64,000 nt of DNA from Ceratothoa steindachneri. Its lineage: Eukaryota; Arthropoda; Malacostraca; Isopoda; Cymothoidae. The stretch is from assembly GCA_963969495.1 (NCBI GenBank), contig OZ018321.1:188757485-188821484 (forward strand), read 5' to 3'. Under the pieces are notes generated by a model, which did no database searches, had not been told where the DNA came from, and was given only the letters and a program-made list of their open reading frames with translations. The position numbers and the translations under genes were made by a program. Positions 20,001 to 30,138 of the stretch are shown one piece after another. Position 1 is the stretch's first letter; each line of letters opens with the position of its first letter.

Positions 20001-20785
20001 TATTTTAGTAGGTCGCATGTTTCTGCGCCGGGGGTTGGCGGACCTCCCCCGACGCCGGAGCTTGCTTCCTGCTTATTACCTTTTTCTTTTTTATTTTTAT
20101 TTGTTTTTTTTTAGCATCCTCTTTTAAATATGCCTAATTTTAGGCAATGTTGAATACGGCGACTAATGCCCAAGTAGGCAGTCGCCAGATGAGCTCTTTA
20201 ACCCTCCCCCCTAAACTTAACACCTAGTCATGCTGCCTCTTGGAAGTAGATGCAGTTCATCACTTGCCCATGTTATACAATACCCCACGATACACTGAGT
20301 ATTTGCTTGGCCTCTTAAGTTATTTCGCCCATTCGATGTAATATATAAAGGCTGCAGGGCTGGATTAAGGACCCTAGGACATGGCCTACTAGTAACATCA
20401 GCTGTGGTGTATCAATCCATGCGTTTTCTTCGATTAATTTGCTTCCAACACCTGGTTAGGCCTAACTGAGGTTGAAAGGGAGTGTTAACTTTCTCCCAGT
20501 TGATCCTCGTTTTGTTCCTTGTTCCAGGGCGGCAAATATATCTTCATGGAACACATCAAAGAGTTCAGTGACGTTCACCGCATCAGGCGCACGCTCCAGA
20601 CATGCTTAACCGCCACCGGCATTTGGCCGCTCATCTTGGATGGCTGCGAGCTGACTAAGGAGATTCTTCCCGATATTCAATCAGCTGGGTTCTCGCGGGT
20701 CGACGCTCAGAGGATGCACGTTCCCGCTAAACAATGGGCCTTGCAAGTTATTTCTCCCCACCTCGTGGGCCAGGCTACTAAATAA
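4860..20785 (+). CDS. METTL7: METTL7/TMT1-type methyltransferase (spliced)
   Basis: Exons 4860-5020, 6631-6765, 13357-13475 and 20528-20785 join in frame to about 224 codons ending in TAA. They show, in order, a W-F start, SAM motif I I-L-E-I-G-V-G-T-G, acidic V-V-D-P-N after strand 2, G-E-D-M-D...G-S-V-D-I-V-V, T-L-V-L-C-T-V, and G-G-K-Y-I-F-M-E-H followed by L-D-G-C-E-L-T. This is the signature of class I SAM-dependent methyltransferases of the METTL7A/B (TMT1A/B) family, membrane-anchored ER and lipid-droplet proteins that methylate thiols. Vertebrate members have about 244 residues, so roughly the first 30-40 (the membrane anchor) are missing and probably lie in an unidentified 5' exon. 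No stop or frameshift is seen in the four exons, so the gene is likely functional. It is the only host gene I recognise here. Confidence 0.85.
5021..6630 (+). other. METTL7-like intron 1
   Basis: This GT-AG intron of 1,610 bp has acceptor TTCTTCAG at 6623-6630. No transposon or coding segment is recognisable in it. Short reading frames in it are not supported. Confidence 0.6.
6631..6765 (+). CDS. METTL7: METTL7-like exon, strand 2 of the SAM fold
   Basis: It completes the G-T-G-V-N motif, then reads F-K-Y-Y-P-D-G and I-V-V-D-P-N, matching the acidic residue after the second strand that contacts the SAM ribose. It must end at 6765 to stay in frame with the next exon, which places a GC donor at 6766-6767. 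Confidence 0.85.
6766..6771 (+). promoter_or_regulatory. GC-type 5' splice site
   Basis: The sequence GCAAGT follows exon base 6765. Only this donor joins ...V-C-K-G to E-D-M-D in frame with the acceptor at 13355-13356. The nearby GT at 6770-6771 gives a frameshift and a stop within ten codons. GC donors normally have an otherwise near-perfect match to U1, as here. Confidence 0.75.
6772..8057 (+). other. METTL7-like intron 2, first part
   Basis: This is intron sequence upstream of the Tc1 element. I see no coding segment or repeat with recognisable ends. Confidence 0.4.
8085..8177 (-). pseudogene. Tc1 transposase C-terminal tail
   Basis: Reading - strand from the TTAA at 8174-8177 gives K-K-L-K-D-S-M-Q-G-R-V-F-E-V-I and a TAA about ten codons later. 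This matches the closing helix of Tc1 transposases (L-V-x-S-M-x-R-R-x-x-x-V-I). It is the missing end of the pseudogene at 10866-11700, cut off by the piggyBac element. Confidence 0.7.
8495..10120 (-). pseudogene. piggyBac transposase pseudogene
   Basis: On the - strand the order is an acidic N-terminus rich in D/E/S (about 10090-9950), F-S-R-x-x-Y...S-F-L-H-F-V-D-N and D-R-L-H-K-I-R (9740-9550), V-D-E-S-M-L-R-F-K-G-R with K-Q-Y-M-P-K-K-P (about 9540), F-R-D-N-F (about 9300), G-A-C-G-T-V-x-P-N-R, G-S-V-D-K-F-D-Q (about 8980), and a C-terminal Cys-rich domain (C-x2-C ... C-x-C, 8690-8500). All three catalytic Asp residues of the DDD triad are present, but the frame is broken at least four times, so no functional protein is expected. 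The family performs TTAA-specific cut-and-paste transposition. Confidence 0.9.
9934..10445. repeat. 256-bp tandem duplication
   Basis: 9934-10189 is repeated at 10190-10445 with only a few substitutions, near the end of each copy and one in the acidic region. It duplicates the coding start of the piggyBac transposase and its upstream AT-rich DNA. Confidence 0.9.
10866..11700 (-). pseudogene. Tc1 transposase pseudogene, main part
   Basis: The - strand shows a start-like M-G-P-P-K-T-V-T-A-K-D-L-R (about 11696), then V-M-V-W-V-G, then H-D-N-A-P-S-H-S-A-R with the second catalytic Asp, then W-P-P-A-S-P-D-L-N-P-I-E-N-V-W with the catalytic Glu. These are hallmarks of Tc1 (DD34E) transposases. Several frame changes and stops separate the blocks, and a 127-bp tandem duplication lies across the second Asp region. 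Confidence 0.8.
11018..11271. repeat. 127-bp tandem duplication
   Basis: 11018-11144 is repeated at 11145-11271 with about two visible differences (CATTATCATG/CATTGTCATG and CATCCAG/CATTCAG). It duplicates the Tc1 transposase segment around the second catalytic Asp. Confidence 0.9.
12262..12660 (+). pseudogene. Internally deleted LINE remnant
   Basis: The first part reads K-M-D-E-F-K-V-L-V-A-T-D-F-D-I-I-T-V-I-E-T-W-L, the start of an APE-type endonuclease (E-T-W-L holds the catalytic Glu). The second part (from about 12480) reads E-Y-I-V-Q-F-W-S, from the thumb of a CR1/jockey reverse transcriptase, followed by several stops. About 2 kb of coding sequence between them is missing. It lies in intron 2 of the methyltransferase gene. 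Confidence 0.65.
13357..13475 (+). CDS. METTL7: METTL7-like exon with L-V-L-C motif
   Basis: The acceptor is TCTATTACAG (13347-13356) and the donor GTATGT at 13476. The exon completes G-E-D-M-D and reads S-G-S-V-D-I-V-V-M-T-L-V-L-C-T-V, then the helix ending V-H-R-V-L-A-P. It ends in phase 0. Confidence 0.9.
15365..16226 (+). pseudogene. Family A ORF1 (gag-like), copy 1
   Basis: It reads through several frames: R-R-A-L-A-S-V-I-G-R-E-P-K-V-T, F-S-D-G-S-L-L-A-N-A, Y-A-R-E-L-V-D, then a zinc knuckle at 15889-15930 with C-Y-Y-C-H-R-F-G-H-T-N-R-S-C (CX2CX4HX4C). ORF1 proteins of this kind bind the element RNA. There are stop codons after the Y-A-R-E-L-V-D block and frame changes either side of the knuckle. 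Confidence 0.75.
16764..17515 (+). pseudogene. Family A endonuclease, copy 1
   Basis: This is an APE-type endonuclease: L-Q-W-N-C-R-G-L (catalytic Asn), Q-E-T (Glu), Y-T-R-H-D-V-S-V-L-P, I-I-S-A-Y-I-P-P, and D-D-L-H-G-S-D-H-F-P-I (catalytic Asp-His). A stop follows L-L-G-D-L near 17165 and there is a frame change near 17160-17230. In life it would nick the target DNA to prime reverse transcription. Confidence 0.8.
17516..19075 (+). pseudogene. Family A reverse transcriptase, copy 1
   Basis: The linker has S-C-S-S-W-R-A-Y-V-S-S-L-N-G. The RT has F-K-P-G-K, R-P-I-S-L-T-S-C-V-C-K, Q-C-G-F-R, F-F-D-L-E-K-A-Y-D-T (first Asp), G-V-P-Q-G-S-V-L-S and the Y-L-D-D catalytic box at 18689-18700. A TAG follows the box within ten codons and frames change near 18560 and 18790. 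The thumb ends R-S-F-V-R-S-K-L-D-Y at about 19070. Confidence 0.85.
19076..19430 (+). pseudogene. Family A RNase H, 5'-deleted
   Basis: It begins abruptly at N-G-S-K-S-Q-E-G, fused to the RT thumb, and continues F-T-A-E-L-V-A-I and Y-S-E-S-Q-S-A-L. Copy 2 has several hundred bases between thumb and RNase H, including the T-D-G-S that supplies the first catalytic Asp. Here that region is deleted, so the domain could not work. Confidence 0.75.
19617..19847 (+). pseudogene. Family A C-terminal Cys/His finger
   Basis: L-R-I-G-H-T-R-G-T-H-R-H-L is followed by C-E-D-C...H-I-F-V-E-C at 19713-19763 (CX2CX8HX4C). This finger closes the ORF2 of I-group and related LINEs. Confidence 0.75.
19821..19912. 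repeat. 46-bp tandem duplication
   Basis: GGGGTCGTTACTGCC... at 19821-19866 is repeated at 19867-19912 with one or two differences. It lies just after the Cys/His finger in family A copy 1 and is not obvious in the other copies. Confidence 0.85.
20131..20190 (+). other. Family A 3'-terminal hairpins, copy 1
   Basis: TGCCTA-ATTT-TAGGCA (20131-20146) can form a 6-bp hairpin. About 31 nt later comes GGCAGTCGCCAGA, whose AGTCGCC pairs with GGCGACT at 20158-20164. Equivalent structures lie at 28209-28264 (reverse strand) and 46452-46513, with conserved spacing. A role as the RT recognition site is inferred. Confidence 0.55.
20528..20785 (+). CDS. METTL7: METTL7-like terminal exon
   Basis: The acceptor is TTGTTCCAG (to 20527). 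It reads G-G-K-Y-I-F-M-E-H-I-K-E, then G-I-W-P-L-I-L-D-G-C-E-L-T-K-E, and ends S-P-H-L-V-G-Q-A-T-K with TAA at 20783-20785. L-x-D-G-C-x-L-T-R/K-E and P-H-x-x-G-x-A-x-K are the family's C-terminal signatures. AATAAA at 20781-20786 overlaps the stop codon and could be the polyadenylation signal, which would give a very short 3' UTR. Confidence 0.9.
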   Translation, partial: GGKYIFMEHIKEFSDVHRIRRTLQTCLTATGIWPLILDGCELTKEILPDIQSAGFSRVDAQRMHVPAKQWALQVISPHLVGQATK

Positions 20786-21105
20786 ACATCTTTTAGCCAT
20801 CTCGTTTTCCTGCTCTGGAGCGAAGAGACCCTGAGTTCGCTTATCCCGCCTGTGTTTTTTCAATACGGGATTTAGTGGCGGAGGCTGCTGGAATATACGG
20901 GTCGTCCCGACTTACGATAAGAGGCTGTTACACTTAAAATGATCCTCGCTAAAAGCCTAGATTTGTGATGGACTGAGTGAAGTGCCTCTTTCGATCCGCG
21001 CTCTGAGTAGACTCCTTTAGTTACACGAATTAGTACCTTCTATATCGCATTATTAACAAATTGGGCGATTGGAAACACTACTAGTGACCATGATCGAAGT
21101 TAAAC
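20786..21105. other. Downstream flank of the METTL7-like gene
   Basis: No coding frame or repeat is recognised. It would contain the 3' UTR and cleavage site. Confidence 0.4.
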
Positions 21106-21107
21106 TA

Positions 21108-21290
21108 CATTGTGTATGGTCATTCAATGGATGCGATCCCGTTTGGGAGTGACTTGTGGGAACTCGTGGTTCGGATCCCTGTTTAAAGTCTAAGCGCCAC
21201 ACTGATATAGGTGTCAGACAGTGGGAATCGGTGGGACAATCTATGAAAAAACAAACAAAAACCACCACTTTAGAGATAAAAGTATTCTGG
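21108..21290 (+). repeat. Possible tRNA-derived SINE
   Basis: TGGTCATTCAATGGATGCG (from 21117) resembles a Pol III A box. GTGGTTCGGATCCC (21166-21179) resembles a B box about 45 nt later, close to tRNA spacing. An A-rich tail (AAAAAACAAACAAAAACC) ends near 21263. A canonical tRNA fold was not obvious and no second copy was found in the window. Confidence 0.35.
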
Positions 21291-21479
21291 TGGAATTCCC
21301 GTGTTGCGAGTTAATCATTAAAACCCCTCGCCACCACCATGCCCATGAGATGGGCATTGACGGGCGCTGACCCCGTAGGATAGATAATAGTATCATGCAA
21401 CTGGAAAAATCAGCGACAGGACTTTACCACTCACAATTGACCAAGCCTCCCACGCAAATGGTTTTCCATCACGCACAAT

Positions 21480-21790
21480 CGTTCCGTGCTTCTTGACCTG
21501 AAACGTTCATTTAAAACACCTCGGTCCAAGATTCATAGCCATAACTATTTCAAATGTATGGAAATTGCTCGCATCATGCCCACCCTTAAGCCAAACAAAC
21601 GATGCACTGACCCTGAAGCATACCAGTCCAAAGTCATCGAAAGTCTTGTACTAAACAAAATAATTCTCCACATCCCATTAGACTCTTAACACCGATTCTG
21701 CCCATCGCATCTAACAACCTCAGGACAGTAATTGCAACATTTGAGTTGAGCAAAGCCTTAGTTTGGCAACGTACTCAGGCACATCCTATA
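21480..21790 (+). pseudogene. LINE reverse transcriptase fragment
   Basis: It reads M-E-I-A-R-I-M-P-T-L-K-P-N-K-R-C-T-D-P-E-A-Y and then L-x-L-N-K-I-I-L-H-I-P-L. This matches the first RT blocks of non-LTR elements (A-R-I-I-P-L-L-K-P-x-K-D-P...S-Y-R-P). It is short, broken and of a different family from the others here. Confidence 0.5.
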
Positions 21791-22335
21791 AACAAAGTGA
21801 GGAGGGCGAGGCATACGAAGGAATCTAAAGAGTAAAAGGCGAAGATAGTGCAATCTGGCAGGCTTTACAAGTTGTGGGGCCTTTCTCAATTGGAGAGAAA
21901 AATTTTGACCGGGCTTTCAAGTGGCAGGATTCAATTAACTATAGGGGATAGTGGAGACGTATGAACATAGGGGTTAAGTGTTTCAATGCATATACGGGAA
22001 GAATAGGATCAGAATCATATATGCTCCTAAATATAATGAATGGGGAGCCTCGTATGGTGGATGAGTTATGGAATGAAGATATGATTCCGGGTGTGTCGGC
22101 TTTATGATAGACTGAAGGATGGACCACTGTAAGTTCTTACCGCAATGACGTCGAGAAATGGGAGCATATTTTCAGATTCCCATTCAACTAAAGTTAATTG
22201 TTGGCTGTAACGCGTCGATTAGTGAGGAATGCATCAAAATTATTTCTGTTGTGGCCACATATGACATAGACATAGCTGAGTAATAGAAAGTTCGGGGTAG
22301 CCATAATTTCTACATCTAAATGGCTCTAGTTCGAT
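21791..22335. other. Stretch with no recognised feature
   Basis: Short frames only; no repeat or coding similarity is seen. Confidence 0.4.
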
Positions 22336-23169
22336 TTGTGTCAATACGAAAGGTTGTTCAGATGAAACTGCTTATGAGCCTTTTTATAGACTTCCAGTAC
22401 AATCAGCATTCCACCATAGAACTGATTTCCTGTCTCGGCGGGATTGAGTACGAGGAAGTGCGGACTCCTCAGCCTCAAGCAATAAATAAAAGTAATTAAT
22501 ACCCATATCAAAATCTCCAATTTGGTTACTAGCGAAGGACTCCTCATGGATCTTTGACCACTCTGCCCTCCATATTCCCCCATCTGGGTGATATGGAGGG
22601 GAGGGGCAAAGGTTCACGTATTTCAGAACAAAGGTGAAGGGGTCGCTGACGTGCAGGTCATCTAAAACAGACCACTTATCATTAGTGACATCGCTCGTGG
22701 ACATACTAGGCAGATTCACACAACTTAAAGTTTGAATGTGGTACGATGTAACATGACCCCGAGTTCAAAATGCTCAGAGGAATACAAGAGATTCAAGAAG
22801 ACGGCCTTAACGGTCGTTGACTCTCATCCCATACGGGTGTATGACATTTAAATCACATAAAGCTAGAAACTGGTACTAAGACTAGATAAAAAAAAAAACC
22901 TTTGAAGGGGACTCATCTCTGAAAATATAAATCTAGTAAAAGGTATAAAATCTATCCTTAAGGTGAACACGGGCTGCGTCTGCTTGAAGGGATGTCCGCA
23001 TATCTGAAGATGTGCAAAAGGTGGTTAGCACTCACCAGAGGTGAAACTACCGTGGGTCACCCCGCAATGGGCGGCGGTAGAGAGTAAAGAACAGTCAAAT
23101 AACGAAACTTAGCGGGGGGTTGGGGTCCCAAGCTTAGTTTCCTGCAAGCAAATAACAGAAGATGCTAGT
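22336..23169 (-). pseudogene. Family B LINE endonuclease, 3' segment
   Basis: The - strand reads E-T-K-L-G-T-P near 23120 and later K-W-S-V-L-D-D-L-H-V-S-D-P-F-T-F-V-L (the Asp-His block, with His replaced) and W-W-N-A-D-C, typical of the end of an APE endonuclease and its RT linker. Its beginning is at about 27165-27040; the gypsy element at 23170-26890 lies between. Confidence 0.6.
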
Positions 23170-23196
23170 TTTATAGTGTATGGTTATCAATGTGTC

Positions 23197-24017
23197 GAGT
23201 GGGCTAATCCCTGCACTCGAGACATGGTTCCCCAAGAATGAGAGTTGCGGGACACCAAAGAGACACTTGGAGGTGTTTAGTACGATACCGTACCCCTGAA
23301 GACGAGAAAAAACTTGGCGAAGTTAGAAAGGTGTTCCTCCAGCGAGGAAGATGATATTAGGAAGTCATCGATGTAGCAAAATACAAACGGAAGACCCCTA
23401 AGGACTTAATCCATAAAGCGTTGGAAAGTTTGCCCAGAGTTACGCAATCCACATGGCATCTTGACCATTTCAAAAGCAACAAACGGAGTGGTGATGTTAG
23501 TCTTTGCGACATCATCTGGGTGAATAGGGATCTGGTTGAAAGCACGAACCAGATCCAAGCGAGAAAAAATCGTACAGCTATGGAGAGAAGAGGTAAAATC
23601 GGCTAAGTGCGGCAAGGAATAATGATCAGGAATTGTTACAGCGTTAAGAGCTCTGTAATCCCCAACTGCTCTGAATTCCCCGGGCGTGGATTTTGGCATA
23701 ATGTGAAGTGGAGAGGCCCACAGAGAAGAGGAAGGCCTACAAATGCCTGAATCAATCATGAATTGGAATTCATCACGCATAGCAGAGAGTTTACCCGGTG
23801 CTAGACGGCGTGGCCGTGAGAATACAGGACCTCCTGTTGTCTCGATCCGATGCACCACACTATGTTTAATGGGCCCCTCCTTCGAAGGTGGAAGAGTGAG
23901 CTCAGGAAACTCCTGAAGAAGGCGCTGAAACGGTGGACGGGAGACGAATAGAGAGGAGGGAACTCTGAGAAGGTGAGTACGAATATGAGACAGTGAGGAG
24001 AGTTTTGCGGTCGACAA
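23197..24017 (-). pseudogene. gypsy reverse transcriptase, truncated
   Basis: H-S-V-V-H-R-I-E-T-T-G-G-P-V, R-R-L-A-P-G-K-L, D-S-G-I-C-R-P-S-S-S-L-W-A-S-P-L-H, G-D-Y-R-A-L-N, F-S-R-L-D-L-V-R-A-F-N-Q-I and the Y-I-D-D box (23364-23375) are all present. The open frame to 23406 covers 203 codons; a frame change follows near the Q-R-F-M-D block. The domain ends at G-I-S-P-L-D, where sequence passes into the LTR remnant. Confidence 0.85.
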
Positions 24018-24029
24018 GCTTGCGTTGTC

Positions 24030-24290
24030 GAGAATCGACCAGGAGGTCGTGAGCCGAAAGAAAGTCGAGGCCCAATATTGGACAATCTACCTCGGCCATG
24101 ATGAAAGTATATCGAAAAACCCGACGGAGACCGAGTGAGACTTGAAGGTTACGCCTTCCATAGGTCCTAATATTGGTTGAATTGGTTGCCTTCAGAACTA
24201 AATCTGAAGGGGCAGAAGCTTTGTCGGCCTTAGAAATTGGTATGACACTGCATTCAGCACCAGTGTCCACCAGGAATGAAAATTCAGAAA
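24030..24290 (-). pseudogene. gypsy protease
   Basis: M-D-T-G-A-E-C-S-V-I-P at about 24270 is the retropepsin active site; P-I-L-G-L-D-F-L-S-A-H is the conserved C-terminal block. The frame is open for 122 codons, then shifts toward the RT. Confidence 0.8.
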
Positions 24291-24673
24291 GTGGGTCAAA
24301 AATACGAAATGGACGAGCTACTTGAGGAAATGAGGTGTAGGCAGGGAAGGTAGACCCTTTTGTCCCCTGCCTTTCTAGTTTAAAGTTTGTGATTGAGAGA
24401 CGAGTGAGAGGAATGCCAGAATTTGAAGGTTAGGAAATTGAAATTTGAGGATTTGGAGAAAGTGGTTGAGTTGGATGAAGTGAGAAAACTGGAGGATTTG
24501 AGGAATGAAGATTTGATTGAGGATTTGGAGAGTTGAGATTAGGGGGAGGTGGAGTTACTAGTTGTAAATATGTGCAAGGCTGTAAACATTTTGCGGCTTG
24601 TGCACCATATTTGTTATGATACCAGCGCCACCGAGTTGGATGAGAGGAAAGGGAAAAGTTATGCTTCGGGAGA

Positions 24674-25680
24674 CTACTTGGCGCAGTATGTCAAGAAGCA
24701 TAACTGGCTACAAGGCTGTGTACAGTGTACAGCGTTGTGCCCGTACCTTTGATGATACCAGCATAGGCCCTGATGGTGTGGAAGATGGTGAGAAAATTTG
24801 GAAGAATGAGGCTGAAAATTTTGCTGTCTCTCACCTCTTGCATCGGGATGCCCTCGTTGGTTTTTCTTTCGTGAACCAGAGCGGGACCTACGCCCTTTAT
24901 TGCCAAACCCGTGTCTGTGCTCACTATGTGGTTCACGCGGCAGCTTTAACCGATGGATGTTTGCTTCCATCCTCCGTATTGAAGCCTCAAGGTCTCTCGA
25001 TAGGGAAGATGGAACCCTTAAATGCTCGGCCCGTTCGTCAGAGAAGCTCGACGTGCCTCGAACCTGCGAAATTGAAGCATTGTTAAATGGGCCGTGAGTT
25101 TGGCCGTTGCTCCAATTCACATAAGGACTTTTATACAATTTATCTGCGGCTGCAGCAACCTCATCAATCCTCGTGGGGTTCGAGCTTAGTATTAATGGCC
25201 TAATTTCCTCGGGGACTCCTCTCATGAAAAATTCGGTGAGGAAAGGGTTAAAAAGATCGATGTGAGCACCGTTTACCCTGATAAGGTACTTCAAATGAGA
25301 CAAAAAAGAAGTAAGACTCTTATCTCCCATTTCCTGAGTATTCAGGAGCTCTCTCAGGTCATCAATTTGGGACCTACCATATGTATTGAGAAAAGCCTCA
25401 TTCAGGCGATCTAAAACATCAGCCTTTTCCCGTTAATTAACACTTCCATGAACTGAATAAAGGTACTTATGGGTAACCGCTGGATGATTGCTGATACTTT
25501 CTCCTCTTCAGTGATGTCTTGTCATTTAAGGAGGAGGGATGGGACTTCTAACCATGCAATTGTATTTGCAGGATCATGCACGGGAAGAGAGAGGTACGCA
25601 GGTGGTTGTCTATGCGCAGACGGTTGGTCATGATGAGGTTGGGTGCTAACTGATGTCCTTAGTTGATGTGTCTGGTCCAT
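24674..25680 (-). pseudogene. gypsy gag, with CHCC knuckle
   Basis: A start codon lies at 25680-25678. It reads through P-P-A-Y-L-S-L-P-V-H-D-P-A-N-T-I-A-W-L, a stop, then L-x-L-L-S-S-N-P. The nucleocapsid motif C-W-Y-H-Q-R-Y-G-H-N-A-V-H-C-T-Q-P-C (CX2HX9CX3C) is near 24760-24700. That CHCC form, rather than CCHC, is known from CsRn1-type gypsy elements. One nonsense codon and a frameshift near 25430 break it. Confidence 0.7.
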
Positions 25681-26057
25681 TATAGATACTGTTTTATGTA
25701 TATTTGTGCTAGTTGAATGAAGGTGTTTACGTAAGAAGTAGCTATGGCTGTGTGCACGTGTGTGTGTGTTTACGTAAATTGGTCACGAGCACAGGAATAT
25801 GGAGAAATTAAAAATAATTGAGAAATAAAGGAAATTGTCCACTCGTTGAATATAGGGGATAATATTAAATTAAAATTGACATGAATTATGATAATTGGAA
25901 GAATGATGTTAAAGATTACATGCGATATAAAAAAAATTAACACGTGAATCAAAAATTGCTCAAGCGAGGCTTTGGAACGAAATTGAAGCGTGGGGTCAGA
26001 ATTATTTTATCGTTTAAGCTTATTTATTGACGGGAGATTACTAAACTTTGGGCACCA

Positions 26058-28180
<2,123 letters not shown>

Positions 28181-28269
28181 ATTTTTTTAAAATTTTTGGA
28201 GCTCCTCTGGCGACTGCCTACTTGGGCATAAGTCTCCGTACTCACGACAGCCTAGTACTAGGCTAAATT

Positions 28270-28875
28270 AAAAAAAACAACAACAAAAAAAAAAAACATC
28301 TTCTTTGACCGTCTCCCATCTTCTTTGCTAAGCAGCCCGGAGAGCTGCCCATATTCCTGTCATGTAATCGGTGTGTGGAAGAGCGAAACGCTGGTCTGGT
28401 CTCCCAGTCTCCGCAGACTTTGGCGCGCTCATTCTCCGCAATTCCTACATGTCCAGGAACCCAGCAGAAAATAATCTCGAATCTCGACATCCGCCTGACT
28501 CGCCAAAACCGTGGCGTCATGGATATCGCGAACCAGGGAATGCGAAGATTCCAAAGCTCCGATAGCACTCAGAGCACTTTGTGAGTCGCTAGAAATAAAA
28601 ATCCGGTCTCCGAAACGGGCACGACGCGTAATCTTCCGTGCTGAGCGGTGTATTGCAATCAGCTCGGACGTGAAGACAGACGCAGAGCCCCTCTGTCTTC
28701 AAACAGAGGGGATAGGGCGTGGAAACCGACCCCTCTTGAGATTTGGAGCCATCCGTATACACTAGCACGGTTCCAGCGTGACACGAAGTGTGATCCAAAA
28801 AGGCCGAATGCAATACTCCCGGCGCTGTAGAAGCTTTGGGAACAGATGCGTGCTACCTGTAGCAGCTCTGCAGCC
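28270..28875 (-). pseudogene. Family A RNase H and C-terminus, copy 2
   Basis: V-L-V-Y-T-D-G-S-K-S-Q-E-G supplies the first catalytic Asp. The frame then degrades, with G-F-L-D-M...E-L-R-R-M-S-A-P corresponding to the last RNase H blocks and a T-rich stretch marking the 3' UTR. The Cys/His finger of copy 1 is not visible, so a deletion is likely. Confidence 0.7.
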
Positions 28876-28876
28876 T

Positions 28877-28975
<99 letters not shown>

Positions 28976-29820
28976 AAAAGGTTTGATTCGAAAAACAATT
29001 GGCAACATTTACACGCACGTACTAACGCTTCCAAATAATCCACATGGAAGTCAAAATTTTCACTCGTTGTCTATCCATCACCAAGTCATCAGGTCAGTTG
29101 AATTCTTTCTCCATTTAATCCTTAGGTTTTACAAACAAAAACACTGTCTAATTTCTTATATTTCCTTTCCAGACCTTCATACATTTCCCCTTTTAACCAT
29201 CGTGATTTTAATTAGTTACAACTACAATTAACCACAATTCATGATTCTATTAGCTACCATTACAATTACACCCAAATCATACCATCATACAAATTATTTA
29301 TTTCGTGATTCCTGATTCTAATTAGCTACAAATTACATTTACCTCATTACCACTCACACAAGTTGCCTAGCAAAAGATTACTATATTTACCATTTAACTA
29401 ATTGTTTTTGTCATTATTGCCCATTGTTATTATTCCCATCTTCGTAATTTCGAATAATTACCTCCGTATTTTCATTCACGACGAATTATATATATAAATT
29501 TTGTAACTAATCCAAATTTGTGTTAATTCAACCTAACCAAAATATTCTACATAAATAATTCCTTTAATCTATAATAATAATATATATTTTGTTATAAATC
29601 CTTGCTTTATTTATTCATTCCCAAACTATTTCCTGTAAAAGTCGTTAAGCCTAAACGCGCCATTCGCCGAGAACTGGAATTTTCTTCACGATTATTTTAT
29701 TCAATAATTCTTTCATTAACATCTATAGATTATGAGTTAGTGTGTATTGTGCTATCTAGGCTACAGTTTCATGCATACGCACTTCTATACCCTATAGTAC
29801 CATCCAGGGTGGCGTCCTGG
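28876..29820 (+). mobile_element. AT-rich insertion, possible solo LTR
   Basis: It interrupts family A copy 2 between its RT-proximal part and RNase H. It begins with a (TA)n run and is AT-rich with no coding frame. GCTATCTAGGCT at about 29751, shortly before a CTATAG-type end, matches AGCCTAGATAGC at about 26107 in the gypsy 5' LTR in inverted order. A solo LTR of that gypsy group is a reasonable reading. Confidence 0.4.
28878..28972. repeat. (TA)n microsatellite
   Basis: About 95 bp of TA dinucleotide, inside family A copy 2. Confidence 0.95.
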
Positions 29821-30138
29821 GCAGAACTAGGGGCGCCACCGGCCGATCAATACCTTGCTCTCGAAGGAGTTTCCTGGCCCTAAATTCGAAGGGCGTCTTT
29901 CGATGTCGACGGCGTAGGCACCATCGAAATTAGCTGCAGATGCAGGGAGGCGCCGGGCTGTCGCGTACAGGCTAGAAATGAAATGCGCACGGCGCAGAGC
30001 GAGTGGCATCTCCCCAGTTTCGACAAGTAGGCTCTCAATGGAGTAAGTGCGGAAGGCACCGGTCGCCAGGCGAAGGCCGGTGTGGTGGATCGAGTCCACC
30101 TTCCGCAATACACGCTTGGCTGGATAAAACTTGCATCC
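29821..30138 (-). pseudogene. Family A region between RT and RNase H
   Basis: It contains D-S-I-H-H-T-G-L-R-L-A-T-G-A-F-R, the conserved block before the RNase H of I-group LINEs, and D-G-A-Y-A-V-D-I-E. This segment is missing from copy 1 but is present in part at 45650-45760. Confidence 0.75.

Larger units (their letters stand above)
13877..20212 (+). mobile_element. Family A LINE, copy 1
   Basis: This RNase H-bearing non-LTR retrotransposon (I-group type) lies in intron 3 in the sense orientation. AAACTTAACA occurs at 13867-13876 and 20213-20222 and is a 10-bp target duplication. The order is a GC-rich 5' region, ORF1 with a CCHC knuckle, ORF2 with endonuclease, RT, RNase H and a Cys/His finger, then a T-rich 3' UTR. 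Frameshifts and stops break both ORFs. The copy at 28181-34832 is collinear, with matching 5' and 3' ends. Confidence 0.88.
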
